Positions 29,803-38,073 of a DNA stretch of 64,000 nucleotides are shown in pieces. Both the position numbers and the translations under genes were made by a program. Where the stretch lies: positions 1 through 64,000 of the forward strand of contig CAZIFC010000007.1 in NCBI GenBank assembly GCA_964538355.1. Direction: 5' to 3'. The DNA comes from Bilophila sp964538355 (GTDB lineage: Bacteria > Desulfobacterota > Desulfovibrionia > Desulfovibrionales > Desulfovibrionaceae). The stretch's first letter is position 1, and every line of letters starts with the position of its first letter. The notes below the pieces were generated by a model. That model was given only the letters and a program-made list of their open reading frames with translations. It made no database searches and had not been told where the DNA came from.

Positions 29803-30386
29803 ACCGGATCGGACATATCGCCAGAACGACCTCGGAAACCGACATCGACCTGACTCTTTGTCTTGAAGGCGGTGGAAACATTGCCGTAAAGACAGGCTTC
29901 GGCTTGCTGGACCACATGCTCACGCTGACGGCTTTTTGGGCGGGGTTTGATCTTTCCCTGTCCTGCAAGGGTGATCTGCACATCGACGCGCACCATTCCG
30001 CCGAGGATATCGCGTTGTGCCTCGGGCAGGCCCTGGCGCAGGCCGTCGGTGACCGGAAAGGCATTGCGCGGGTCGGTTTCGCCCGCGTGCCGATGGATGA
30101 GGCTCTGGCGGAAGTCACGCTCGACATTTCCGGGCGTCCGTGGCTGGAGTGGCGGGGTGACGAGCTTTTGCCCCCTGTCCTTGCCGGTGAAGAGCGCGAT
30201 CTCTGGCGTGAGTTTTACAAGAGCTTTGCCGCCGCCGCCCGCATGAACGTGCATGTGGCTTTTCTGTATGGCCGGAACGGGCATCACTTGCTGGAATCCG
30301 CGGCCAAGGGGCTGGGGCTTGCCCTGGCACAGGCCGTTTCGCTCACAGGTAACGTGGTGCGGAGCACCAAAGGGAGTCTGGACTGA
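29799..30386 (+). CDS. hisB: Imidazoleglycerol-phosphate dehydratase
   Basis: A 195-residue cytosolic enzyme of histidine biosynthesis, the monofunctional dehydratase. Two histidine-rich manganese-binding motifs are seen: DAHHSAEDIAL (about 66-76) and GRNGHHLLESAAKGLG near the C-terminus, plus GFGLLDHML. Full family length. It overlaps tatC by four bases and the lipoprotein gene by one, so it is embedded in a run of translationally coupled genes. Confidence 0.96.
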   Translation: MNRIGHIARTTSETDIDLTLCLEGGGNIAVKTGFGLLDHMLTLTAFWAGFDLSLSCKGDLHIDAHHSAEDIALCLGQALAQAVGDRKGIARVGFARVPMDEALAEVTLDISGRPWLEWRGDELLPPVLAGEERDLWREFYKSFAAAARMNVHVAFLYGRNGHHLLESAAKGLGLALAQAVSLTGNVVRSTKGSLD

Positions 30387-31027
30387 TGCGCGGACTGACT
30401 CGTCGTTTGTTCTGTCTGGCGGTTTTGGCCGTTTCGTTGGGCTTGTTTGCCGGTTGCCAGAAGTCGGCTCCGAATATCGTGCCGGATCTTCCCGCGTTGA
30501 AGATCGGCGTCGTGGGAGCCGTCCAGCCTATGGGGACAACGGACCTGCTGGCCGGCTTCATCCCCGAGGATCGGGTGCTGGCTTCCGACAAGGCCATCAC
30601 GGAGCTGAATGAAAACCTGATGAAGCAGCTCAAGGCCGAAACGCGCCGTTCCTATGTGTTTATTCCGAGCGTGTCGGGAGCCGATCCCCGCGCCCGCAGC
30701 GGTGCGTTGGCGTATTGGACCAAGGTGGGCAAGGACATGGGCGTGGATCTGCTCATTGTTCCGCAAGTCCTCGACTGGCACGAGCGGGCGGGCAGTGCGG
30801 CTGGCGTGACGACCTCCGCTGCGGTGAATATGGATTATTATCTGATTGACGTGCGCGAGGCGGACGGTGCGCTGGTGTCCCGGTCGCACTTCAAGGAAAA
30901 GCAGATCGGCCTGAGCGACAACCTGATGAATTTTGACACGTTCCTGAAGCGTGGAGCCAAGTGGCTTACGGCTCAGGAGCTTGCGGCGGAAGGCATCCAG
31001 AAGATGATCAAGGAGTTTGGCTTATGA
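30386..31027 (+). CDS. Uncharacterised lipoprotein between hisB and hisA
   Basis: A 213-residue protein with an N-terminal signal and lipobox LFAGC; Cys24 would be lipidated, followed by Gln, which suggests outer-membrane sorting by the E. coli rule. The mature part has alpha/beta character (ALKIGVVGAVQPMG, MGVDLLIVPQVLDW, NMDYYLIDVREADG). It resembles the general LpoB/GNA1162-like lipoprotein fold in layout, but I cannot assign a family with confidence. It starts on the hisB stop (TGATG) and overlaps hisA by four bases. Nothing suggests a histidine-biosynthetic role. Confidence 0.8.
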   Translation: MRGLTRRLFCLAVLAVSLGLFAGCQKSAPNIVPDLPALKIGVVGAVQPMGTTDLLAGFIPEDRVLASDKAITELNENLMKQLKAETRRSYVFIPSVSGADPRARSGALAYWTKVGKDMGVDLLIVPQVLDWHERAGSAAGVTTSAAVNMDYYLIDVREADGALVSRSHFKEKQIGLSDNLMNFDTFLKRGAKWLTAQELAAEGIQKMIKEFGL

Positions 31028-31761
31028 TTTTGTTTCCCGCGGTAGACATTCAGGGCGGGCAGGCCGTGCGCCTCAGAAAGGGGCGTGCCGAAGACTCCAC
31101 GGTTTTTTCTGATGATCCGGTGGCGGCTGCGCTGAAATGGCAGGAACAGGGTGCGAAGTTTCTCCACCTTGTGGATCTGGATGGTGCGTTTCAGGGCGTT
31201 TCGCCGAATACGGATTTGGTGAGCCGGATTTGTTCCGCCCTGTCCATCCCCGTGCAGCTTGGCGGGGGTATCCGGGACGAGGAAACCGCCCATCGCTGGC
31301 TTGATGCCGGTGTGACCCGCCTGATCATCGGTACGCTGGCGTTGGAAGATCCGAAGAGGTTCGCGGCGTTGTGCCATGCCTGCCCCGGCCGGATCGGGGT
31401 TTCGCTCGATGCCGAAAACGGACGCCTCAAGACGCGCGGCTGGGTGGGCGATACGCCGTACACGGTGGATGATGTCGTTCCCCGTCTGGCCGACGACGGC
31501 GCGGCGTTCCTTGTGTATACCGATATCGAGCGCGACGGGATGCAGACGGGCGTGAATGTGCCCGCGCTGACGCATCTGGCCCAGACCAGTGCCGTGCCGG
31601 TCATCGCCGCGGGCGGCGTTGCCACGCTGGATGACGTGAAGGCGTTGTATCCCCTGTCCGTATCCGCGAACCTCGAAGGCGCGATCAGCGGTCGGGCCAT
31701 TTATGAAGGCACGCTGGATCTCCGCGAGGCGATGGACTGGATCGCCGCGCAGGGGAAATAG
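31024..31761 (+). CDS. hisA: Phosphoribosylformimino-AICAR ribotide isomerase
   Basis: A 245-residue TIM-barrel enzyme of histidine biosynthesis. It begins ILFPAVDIQGGQAVRL, where the aspartate is one catalytic residue. The second half-barrel has VYTDIERDGMQTG, with the second catalytic aspartate, and both phosphate-binding strands are present (QLGGGIRDEE and IAAGGVATLDD). ATG 31024 overlaps the lipoprotein stop (ATGA). It ends the operon that begins at guaA or tatB. Confidence 0.96.
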   Translation: MILFPAVDIQGGQAVRLRKGRAEDSTVFSDDPVAAALKWQEQGAKFLHLVDLDGAFQGVSPNTDLVSRICSALSIPVQLGGGIRDEETAHRWLDAGVTRLIIGTLALEDPKRFAALCHACPGRIGVSLDAENGRLKTRGWVGDTPYTVDDVVPRLADDGAAFLVYTDIERDGMQTGVNVPALTHLAQTSAVPVIAAGGVATLDDVKALYPLSVSANLEGAISGRAIYEGTLDLREAMDWIAAQGK

Positions 31762-31775
31762 GGAAACGATTTGCG

Positions 31776-31817
31776 GGGAAAGGGAACACCTTTCTGGAGC
31801 GAGGTGCTCCCTTTCCC
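31776..31817 (+). terminator. Long hairpin after hisA
   Basis: A stem of about 15 pairs, GGGAAAGGGAACACCT (31776-31791) with AGGTGCTCCCTTTCCC (31802-31817), one internal mismatch. Only a CT-rich tract follows, so it may be a rho-independent terminator of modest strength or an mRNA 3'-end stabiliser. Confidence 0.55.
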
Positions 31818-31913
31818 AGGCTCTCCCTCCTCTTCCAAAGGCGTTCGTGCTTGTCGAATCCCTGTTCGGCGTTCGGGGAACGCATGAAAAATCGGAAGAG
31901 CGGGAAAAAAGTG

Positions 31914-31942
31914 TTGACTTCGGCAATGGGGTCTTGTAGAAG
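31914..31942 (+). promoter_or_regulatory. Promoter of tRNA-Ala(GGC)
   Basis: TTGACT (31914-31919), 17 bases, TAGAAG (31937-31942), 13 bases ahead of the tRNA. Confidence 0.6.
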
Positions 31943-31955
31943 ATTCCTCACGCAT

Positions 31956-32031
<76 letters not shown>

Positions 32032-32037
32032 GATTTT

Positions 32038-32072
32038 GAAGGGTTCGTAGCAATACGGACCCTTCCTTTTTT
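32038..32072 (+). terminator. Terminator after tRNA-Ala
   Basis: Stem GAAGGGTTCGTA (32038-32049) with TACGGACCCTTC (32054-32065), a 4-base loop and a T tract. Confidence 0.9.
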
Positions 32073-32141
32073 GTGCGCTTTCCGGTGCGGAGGCGGGGAG
32101 GATTCCCTTGCCTCAGGGCTGCGGAATGTGCGGCTATAGGA

Positions 32142-32172
32142 AAAACGCCCGAACGGAAGGTTCGGGCGTTTT
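32142..32172 (-). terminator. Bidirectional terminator downstream of msrBA
   Basis: A perfect 13-pair stem, AAAACGCCCGAAC (32142-32154) with GTTCGGGCGTTTT (32160-32172), with a 5-base loop. A and T runs flank it on both strands, and it serves the minus-strand msr gene. Confidence 0.85.
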
Positions 32173-32186
32173 CTGTTTGTGGGGCC

Positions 32187-33041
32187 TCAGGACGAGTTCC
32201 CGAATGGTTGGACGCGCAGGTGGCAGCCTCCGCGTCCGGTGCGGGCTGCAAAATCCTGATGATACGCCTCGGCAGGGTAGAAAGCCGCGGCGGGGAGCAG
32301 TTCGGTTGCCACGGCATAGCCGCGTGCCCTGAGCTGTTCCATCAGGGAAAGAGCCGTTTGTTTCTGCTCCTCGTTTACATAGAAAATGGCGGAGCGGTAT
32401 TGCGGGCCGATATCCGGGCCTTGCCTGTCGATTTGGGCGGGATCGTGGATCTCGAAGAACAGCCGGGCCAGCGTCTCGTAGGAAACCTGTGCCGGATCGA
32501 AGCGTACGCGGACGGTTTCCGCGTGGCCTGTGCGTCCCGTGCAGACCTGCTCGTAGGTCGGATTGGGAACCGTGCCGCCGGCATAGCCGGATTCGGCATC
32601 GCAGACCCCGGGAACGGACTGGAAGGCATCCTCCACCCCCCAGAAGCAGCCGCCTGAAAAAAAGGCCTCTTCCGTGCAGGATTGCGGCTTTTCGGGCGTA
32701 AATTCCAGAGACAGGGAGTTGACGCAATGCCGGGTGTTCTTGGAGGTAAAGCCTTCGCCTTCAAAAACGTGTCCGAGGTGCCCGCCGCAGGAGGCGCAGA
32801 CGATTTCCATGCGCTGCCCGTCAGGATCGGGACGCCGGATGACGGCTCCGGGGATGGCCTCGTCGAAGGAGGGCCAGCCGCAGCCGGAATCGAATTTGTC
32901 TTGGGAGTGGTACAGGGCCGCCCCGCAGCGTCGGCAGGCATAGGTTCCGTCGGCCTTGTGGTTCCAGTAGCGGCCGCTGAACGGGGGTTCCGTCGCACCG
33001 TGGGCAATGACTTGTTCTTCATTGTGGGTCAAGGGTCGCAT
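32187..33041 (-). CDS. msrBA: Fused methionine sulfoxide reductase MsrB-MsrA
   Basis: A 284-residue bifunctional repair enzyme. The MsrB domain is N-terminal (about 1-125): zinc-type pairs CRRCG and CASCGGHLGH, with the end-of-domain word TRHCVNSLSLEF holding the catalytic cysteine for Met-R-sulfoxide. The MsrA domain follows (about 130-280) with the catalytic GGCFWGVEDAF for Met-S-sulfoxide. The MsrB-first order is the rarer fusion order. ATG 33041 follows CAAGGAGG; no signal peptide is seen, so it is cytosolic. It stands alone and is divergent from the KdpD-like gene. Confidence 0.95.
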   Translation of the reverse strand: MRPLTHNEEQVIAHGATEPPFSGRYWNHKADGTYACRRCGAALYHSQDKFDSGCGWPSFDEAIPGAVIRRPDPDGQRMEIVCASCGGHLGHVFEGEGFTSKNTRHCVNSLSLEFTPEKPQSCTEEAFFSGGCFWGVEDAFQSVPGVCDAESGYAGGTVPNPTYEQVCTGRTGHAETVRVRFDPAQVSYETLARLFFEIHDPAQIDRQGPDIGPQYRSAIFYVNEEQKQTALSLMEQLRARGYAVATELLPAAAFYPAEAYHQDFAARTGRGGCHLRVQPFGNSS

Positions 33042-33238
33042 GATGCCTCCTTGAATGCGTCGTATGCCAGAGAGGTATGTCTTTTTGTAAAAATGGCAAT
33101 GAGCGGATGGCGGGAAAGGCCGGGTGCGGAAAGCAGGAAGCCAATCATGCATTGCGGTTTGTAATGAATGATTGCATCCTGCACGGAGATGCCCGGGCGG
33201 GGGAATGGCAGTGGTGTGGGATCATGCGTTTTTTGCCC

Positions 33239-33254
33239 TGGCATGGCGTTTGAA
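33239..33254 (+). promoter_or_regulatory. Weak sigma-54 promoter candidate
   Basis: TGGCATGGCGTTTGAA (33239-33254) keeps the -24 element (TGGCA) and TTG of the -12 element at correct spacing, but the conserved GC at -12 is GA. It lies 78 bases ahead of the KdpD-like gene, whose operon encodes a sigma-54 activator. The rest of the 290-base msr-kdpD gap holds nothing else that I can support. Confidence 0.25.
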
Positions 33255-33331
33255 AGGTTTTTCCGGTTTTGTGCCGGACGGGTGCGGTGTTCTGGGAGCA
33301 GGAACGGAAAAACGTTTTGAAAGGTGATCCT

Positions 33332-34459
33332 ATGGATGGTTTTGCGGAGCTGATCGAGCGCAAGCGGCAGGGTTCGCTCAAGGTGTATTTGGGATACGCG
33401 GCGGGGGTCGGCAAGACCTACGCCATGCTGCAGGAAGGGATACGGCTCAGGCAGCAGCATGTGGACGTGGCAATCGGCTACCTTGAGCCGCATGCCCGCC
33501 CGGAAACGCAGGCCCTTGGGGAAGAGCTGGAAACGATTCCGCCCCGGGAGTGGCGGGTGGGGGACGCCGTATTCCGGGAGATGGACGTGGAGGCCATCCT
33601 TGCCCGCAGGCCGCAGGTGGCTCTGGTGGACGAGCTGGCGCATACCAATGCCGACGGTTCGCCCAACGCCAAGAGATATGCTGATGTGCTGGAGATTCTG
33701 GCGCAGGGTGTCAATGTCATTTCCACGCTCAACGTCCAGCATCTGGAATCGGTGGCGGCACGGGTAGAGGACGCGACCGGCATTGCCGTCAGGGAGCGGA
33801 TTCCCGATGCGGTGCTGCGCCGGGCCGATCAGGTGGTCAACGTGGACGTGACCAAGGAAGAGTTGCGGGAGCGTCTGCGGCAGGGGAAGATTTATGCTCC
33901 CGAGCAGGCGGAGCGGGCGTTATCGGCCTTTTTTACCTATGAAAACCTGTCGTTTTTGCGTGAATTGTGCCTGCGCGAGGCTTCGGGCGATCAGGTCCGC
34001 AAGATTGAGGCGCAGGAGCTTCTCCGCCCCGCGCTGGCGGGCTGTGCGGTGGAGGCCGTCATGGTGGCCCTAAGCTCCGTGCCCACGGATGCCGAGGCCT
34101 TGGTCCGCCGAGGCGTGCGGATGGCGAACCAGCTCGGGTCGCCCTGCTATGTGGTGTATGTCCGCAGGCCTCAGGAAAGCCCTACCCGCATCGATGCCGG
34201 AATCCAGCGGCTGCTTCAGAACAATTTGCAGCTCGCCACCCGGCTTGGCGCGGAGGTCGTGCAGCTTGAGGGGGTGGATATTGCCGAGACGCTGGTCAAT
34301 TTTGCCAGCGAGCGCAACGTCCGCCATGCCATTTTCGGAAAATCCCGGCTGACGCCCCTGCGGGAGCGGATCCGCGGTTCGTTTCTGCTGGATTTCCTGT
34401 ATGAGGCCGTGGGCGTTGACGTCCATGTCGCCAACGTCACTCCCAAGCACATGAAGTGA
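33332..34459 (+). CDS. KdpD-like sensor N-terminal protein (KdpD domain plus Usp domain, no kinase)
   Basis: A 375-residue cytosolic protein equal to the N-terminal part of the potassium sensor KdpD. The KdpD domain (about 1-210) has the Walker A GYAAGVGKT and the B-like VDELAHTNADGSPN. A Usp-like domain (about 230-370) ends with GKSRLTPLRERIRGSF. The membrane and kinase parts of KdpD are missing; the next gene, 8 bases downstream, encodes a separate membrane histidine kinase. ATG 33332 follows AAAGGTG. No kdpABC potassium pump genes are in the window. Stand-alone KdpD-N proteins may act as stress or ion sensors for a partner kinase; this is inference. Confidence 0.88.
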   Translation: MDGFAELIERKRQGSLKVYLGYAAGVGKTYAMLQEGIRLRQQHVDVAIGYLEPHARPETQALGEELETIPPREWRVGDAVFREMDVEAILARRPQVALVDELAHTNADGSPNAKRYADVLEILAQGVNVISTLNVQHLESVAARVEDATGIAVRERIPDAVLRRADQVVNVDVTKEELRERLRQGKIYAPEQAERALSAFFTYENLSFLRELCLREASGDQVRKIEAQELLRPALAGCAVEAVMVALSSVPTDAEALVRRGVRMANQLGSPCYVVYVRRPQESPTRIDAGIQRLLQNNLQLATRLGAEVVQLEGVDIAETLVNFASERNVRHAIFGKSRLTPLRERIRGSFLLDFLYEAVGVDVHVANVTPKHMK

Positions 34460-34466
34460 GCCTGCC

Positions 34467-36239
34467 ATGATTGTTCTGCCTACCATGCACAAGGGAATAC
34501 GGCGTTCCTTTTTGCGTCTTGTGTTGCTGTTCGGTGCGCTTGGCCTGCTGCTGGTTGCCGGGATTACGGTTGCATGGCGCGTGCCTGCGGAGCTTATCCG
34601 CATGAATTATGATTCCATTTCCTACGCGCAGACGATGTATCAGGCCATGAACGGCATCCGCTTTCCCGATCTGTATCCCGAGAACAGCGTTTCCGGCTGG
34701 GCCGGGCTGTTTTCCGATGCCGTGGAACGCGCCGAGGCCAACGTGAGCGAAACGGCCGAGCGCGGCATCGTCGCGGATCTGCGGACCGCGTGGGAGGCAT
34801 ACCGGGACACCCCGGACAACGCGCACTACCGGACGCTGGAAAAACAGATTCAGGAGCTGGTGCGGGTCAATGAGCGGGGCATGTTCCACCGGCTCGATCG
34901 GAACACCCGGTTTCGGAACATCATGCTGGCGGTGACGGCGGCGGCGTTTGTTCTGGGGACGTTCTGGGCTTTTTTGATGGCGGACAGCGTGGCGCAGCGT
35001 CTGGCGCATCCGCTCAGGAGGGCGGCGGAGCTGTTCCGCGACCGTCCGCAGCTTGGGGGGAGCCTGCACCTGCCGGAACCGCAGACGCTGGAAGTCCGGC
35101 TGCTGTTCGACGAGCTGTCGCGGCTGTGGGAACGCCTTGGCGAGCTGGATGCCCTGAATGTCCACAAGCTGGTGGCGGAGAAAAGGAAGCTGGAGATCAT
35201 CCTTGAGTCTGTGGAGGATGGGGTGCTGGTTTTGGATGCCTCTGGACTGGTGGCTCTGGTCAGCCTCAGGATGATCGGCTTTTTGGGCCTGGAGCCTTCG
35301 GAGGTGCAGGGCAGGCCCTGGAATGACCTGTCTACCCTGTCGCCCAACTACATGGCCCTGCGGGAGGGGCTTTCCGTGGATATGCAGGCCGTGCGGGAAA
35401 TTGCCCTGCGCGTCGAGGGCGAGGAACGCCTGTATGCGGCCCGGAGGCGAGCCTTGATCAATGCCGAGGGCACGGAGACGGGGCAGGTCTTTTTGTTGAG
35501 CGACGTTACGGAACGGCGGCGGCGTGACGTGCTGCGTTCCGAAATGATGGACTGGATTTCCCACGAGCTGAAGACCCCCATGCAGTCCCTCGGGCTGGCG
35601 GCGGATCTCATGGCCCGGCGTTCCGGGCTGGATGAGGAAATGGCCATGCTGGTTGAAACCGTGGGGCAGGACGCCGCCCGCCTGCGTACCGTGGCCCGCC
35701 AGTTCATGGACATCGCCCGCATGAGTCCGGCCATGCTTCAGCTTGTTCCTGAAAATGTGCCCCTTGCGGACAGGGTGCGCGAGTGGCTGGCCCCGTTTCG
35801 TCTGGTGGCCCGGGAGTCCGGCGAACGGCTGGAGCTGGAGGTTCCCGAAACGCCGCTGATCGTGACCATAGACGCGGACCGTTTTGCGTGGGTGGTTTCG
35901 AATCTTGTCTCCAACGCGCTGCGGATGGGCAAGGCAGGCTCCACGGTTCGGGTTGTTCTCGCACGCGGGGCGGACGAGGCCGTCCTGCGGGTGGAGGACG
36001 ACGGGCCGGGCATTGCTCCCGAGCTGGAAGAGCGGCTGTTCGAGCCGTTCTCGCACGGGCGCACTGCCGGAAGGCGGCTCGGGCTGGCGGGGCTGGGGTT
36101 GGCGATCACCCGGGACATCGTGGAGGCGCATGGCGGGGTGATCCAGTATGCCCGCCGCGCGGGAGGCGGATCGATTTTTACCGTGTTGCTGCCGCTGGCG
36201 AAGGAGGAAACGCACCATGCTGCACGTTCTGGTTGCTGA
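34467..36239 (+). CDS. Membrane sensor histidine kinase
   Basis: A 590-residue inner-membrane kinase. Membrane helices at about 14-36 and 152-172 flank a periplasmic domain of about 115 residues that looks helical. A HAMP-like stretch and a PAS domain (about 245-340, with ILESVEDGVLVLDASG) follow. The phospho-acceptor is His366 in the H-box SHELKTPMQSL. The ATPase domain has the N-box NLVSNALRMG, the G1 box DDGPGIA and the G2 box GLAGLGLAI. The start ATG has a poor ribosome binding site; ATG 34485 is an alternative. It overlaps the response regulator gene by 23 bases. The pair and the KdpD-like protein upstream form one operon. Confidence 0.92.
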   Translation: MIVLPTMHKGIRRSFLRLVLLFGALGLLLVAGITVAWRVPAELIRMNYDSISYAQTMYQAMNGIRFPDLYPENSVSGWAGLFSDAVERAEANVSETAERGIVADLRTAWEAYRDTPDNAHYRTLEKQIQELVRVNERGMFHRLDRNTRFRNIMLAVTAAAFVLGTFWAFLMADSVAQRLAHPLRRAAELFRDRPQLGGSLHLPEPQTLEVRLLFDELSRLWERLGELDALNVHKLVAEKRKLEIILESVEDGVLVLDASGLVALVSLRMIGFLGLEPSEVQGRPWNDLSTLSPNYMALREGLSVDMQAVREIALRVEGEERLYAARRRALINAEGTETGQVFLLSDVTERRRRDVLRSEMMDWISHELKTPMQSLGLAADLMARRSGLDEEMAMLVETVGQDAARLRTVARQFMDIARMSPAMLQLVPENVPLADRVREWLAPFRLVARESGERLELEVPETPLIVTIDADRFAWVVSNLVSNALRMGKAGSTVRVVLARGADEAVLRVEDDGPGIAPELEERLFEPFSHGRTAGRRLGLAGLGLAITRDIVEAHGGVIQYARRAGGGSIFTVLLPLAKEETHHAARSGC

Positions 36240-37548
36240 TGATGATCCGGGGATTGTCCGCACCTTGCTGTTGAGCCTCAAGGCTCTGGGCTGTTCTCCC
36301 GTGGGCGTGGACAGCGCAGAGGCTGCACTGCGGACGCTGGAGGGCGGGCAGCCCGATCTCCTGCTGACGGATATGCGTATGGAAGGCCTTTCCGGGGTGG
36401 AGCTGGTGCAGGAAACCCGGAACCGCTGGCCCGGTGTGGTGTGCGTGGTGATGACGGCCTTCGCCTCCTATGAAAATGCCGTATCCGCCATCAAGGCCGG
36501 GGCGTACGACTACCTCCCCAAGCCGTTCACGACGGATCAGCTGGAGCATCTTGTCCGCAAGGTGGAGCTGCTGGTGGAGCTTAAGCGCGAGAATGCCCGG
36601 CTTCGGGCCGGTATCGGAGACTGGTTTGACGGGCTGACCTCCCCGAAGATTCAGGCCCTCAGGAGCGTGGTCGAGCGGGTTGCCCCGAGTGAGGCGACGG
36701 TGCTGCTCTCCGGGGAGACGGGTTCTGGCAAAACGGAGCTGGCCCGCGCCATCCATCGGCGATCTTCGCGGGCCGACAAGACGCTTGTGGAGGTGACCTG
36801 TACCGCCATTGCCGAAAACCTTTTCGAGTCCGAGGTGTTCGGGCATGTGAAGGGCGCGTTTACCGGTGCGGTGCGCGACCGGGAGGGCAAGTTCGAGCTG
36901 GCTGACGGAGGAACGCTGTTTCTTGACGAGATAGGGGAGCTTTCGGCGGCGGCTCAAGCCAAGCTGCTGCGGTTCCTTGAAGATCGTGTTATCGAGCGGG
37001 TCGGGGGAAATGTTCCCATCCGGCTGGACGTGCGTGTCATCGCCGCCACCAACAGGGATCTTGCCGCCATGATCCGGGCCGGAACCTTCCGCGAGGATTT
37101 GTACTATCGGCTGAACGTGTTCGAATGTGTGGTTCCTCCGCTGCGCGAGCGTTCCGAGGATATCGAGCCGCTCGCCGCGAGGCTGCTTCATGCCGCTGCC
37201 GCACGGTATGGGGAACCCCCCGTGCTTTCACCGGCGGTTCGGCATGCCCTGCGGGGGTACGGCTGGCCCGGCAATGTCCGCGAGCTTCGCAATGTTATGG
37301 AACGGCTGGCCCTGCTGGCCTCCGGGCGGGAGGCAACCCTTGCGGATCTGCCTCCGGCGTTGACGGAAGGGCTGGCGGGAGTGGCGGCGGAGCAGGGCGC
37401 GGAGCCGCATATCCTGACGCTGAAGGAGCTGGAGGCGGAACATGTCCGGCGAGTGCTGGGGCTTGGGGTCAGCATGGAGCGTGCTGCGGAGCTTTTGGGG
37501 ATCAATACGGTTACGCTTTGGCGCAAACGCAAGGAACTGGGAGCCTGA
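36217..37548 (+). CDS. Sigma-54-dependent response regulator (NtrC family)
   Basis: A 443-residue regulator. The receiver domain (about 1-120) has acidic pocket VADDDPG, the phospho-acceptor Asp52 in LLLTDMRM and the Lys of YLPKPF. The AAA+ domain (about 145-370) has Walker A GETGSGKTE, the sigma-54-contacting GAFTGA loop at residues 213-218, Walker B GGTLFLDEIGEL and the GNVRELRN sensor. The C-terminal Fis-like helix-turn-helix ends SMERAAELLGINTVTLWRKRKEL. ATG 36217 follows AAGGAGG. It therefore activates RpoN-dependent promoters in response to its cognate kinase, encoded just upstream. Target genes are not evident nearby, apart from a poor -24/-12 candidate at 33239. Confidence 0.95.
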   Translation: MLHVLVADDDPGIVRTLLLSLKALGCSPVGVDSAEAALRTLEGGQPDLLLTDMRMEGLSGVELVQETRNRWPGVVCVVMTAFASYENAVSAIKAGAYDYLPKPFTTDQLEHLVRKVELLVELKRENARLRAGIGDWFDGLTSPKIQALRSVVERVAPSEATVLLSGETGSGKTELARAIHRRSSRADKTLVEVTCTAIAENLFESEVFGHVKGAFTGAVRDREGKFELADGGTLFLDEIGELSAAAQAKLLRFLEDRVIERVGGNVPIRLDVRVIAATNRDLAAMIRAGTFREDLYYRLNVFECVVPPLRERSEDIEPLAARLLHAAAARYGEPPVLSPAVRHALRGYGWPGNVRELRNVMERLALLASGREATLADLPPALTEGLAGVAAEQGAEPHILTLKELEAEHVRRVLGLGVSMERAAELLGINTVTLWRKRKELGA

Positions 37549-37593
37549 AACCGGGTGATATACCGTTTCGCTTGAGCAAGAAGGAGGTTGGAG

Positions 37594-37875
37594 ATGGCGT
37601 TCATTGCCGGAGACAGCGTGCTTGATGCCGCATACGGGTATGGCATGGTATGCGATGTGATCAGAAATCCCGATGAGACCTATCCTGTTATTTGCAGGTA
37701 TTGGAAAAACGGGCGGCCTGTGGAGGTCTCCTATACGCGGGAAGGCTTCAATGATGTTTCCGACCCCGCGCCATCTCTCGTGCATGCCAGAGCCGGTTCC
37801 GCCCGGGAAAAGCCAAGCCGCCTGTCGTTTGAGGATTTTGATGAGGAATACCGGGAACTGTTTGAAAGGCCGTGA
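37594..37875 (+). CDS. Conserved-looking 93-residue hypothetical protein
   Basis: Small, soluble, acidic protein preceded by a strong AAGGAGG site; ATG 37594 is chosen over an in-frame TTG six bases earlier. The N-terminal half looks like a small beta-barrel (GDSVLDAAYGYGMVCDVI, TYPVICRYWKNGRPVEVSY), reminiscent of KOW or translation-type SH3-like modules, and the C-terminal end is a helix rich in Asp/Glu/Phe. I do not recognise a family. It starts 46 bases after the response regulator and could belong to that operon. Confidence 0.7.
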   Translation: MAFIAGDSVLDAAYGYGMVCDVIRNPDETYPVICRYWKNGRPVEVSYTREGFNDVSDPAPSLVHARAGSAREKPSRLSFEDFDEEYRELFERP

Positions 37876-38073
37876 GCCGTCGGCCTGAGAGCCTGTACGG
37901 AATCTTTTTCAGGATAGCCAATGATTTCAGGGGAGAATGCGGGACTACCGGTAACTGGCCCGCCGATAATATAAAAACAGTTACTATTAGTATTGACTTC
38001 TTTCGTGATTTGTCCAAAAATACGCAAACAGGAGCAGAGGAACTATTTCAAGCATATAACAAGAGAGGGAAAG

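Noticed and set aside
34437..36281. 614-residue minus-strand frame opposite the histidine kinase
   Set aside because: His/Pro/Arg-rich shadow; the plus strand has all kinase motifs.
33239..38073. kdpABC potassium pump genes near the KdpD-like gene
   Set aside because: No KdpA/B/C-like frame exists in the neighbourhood.
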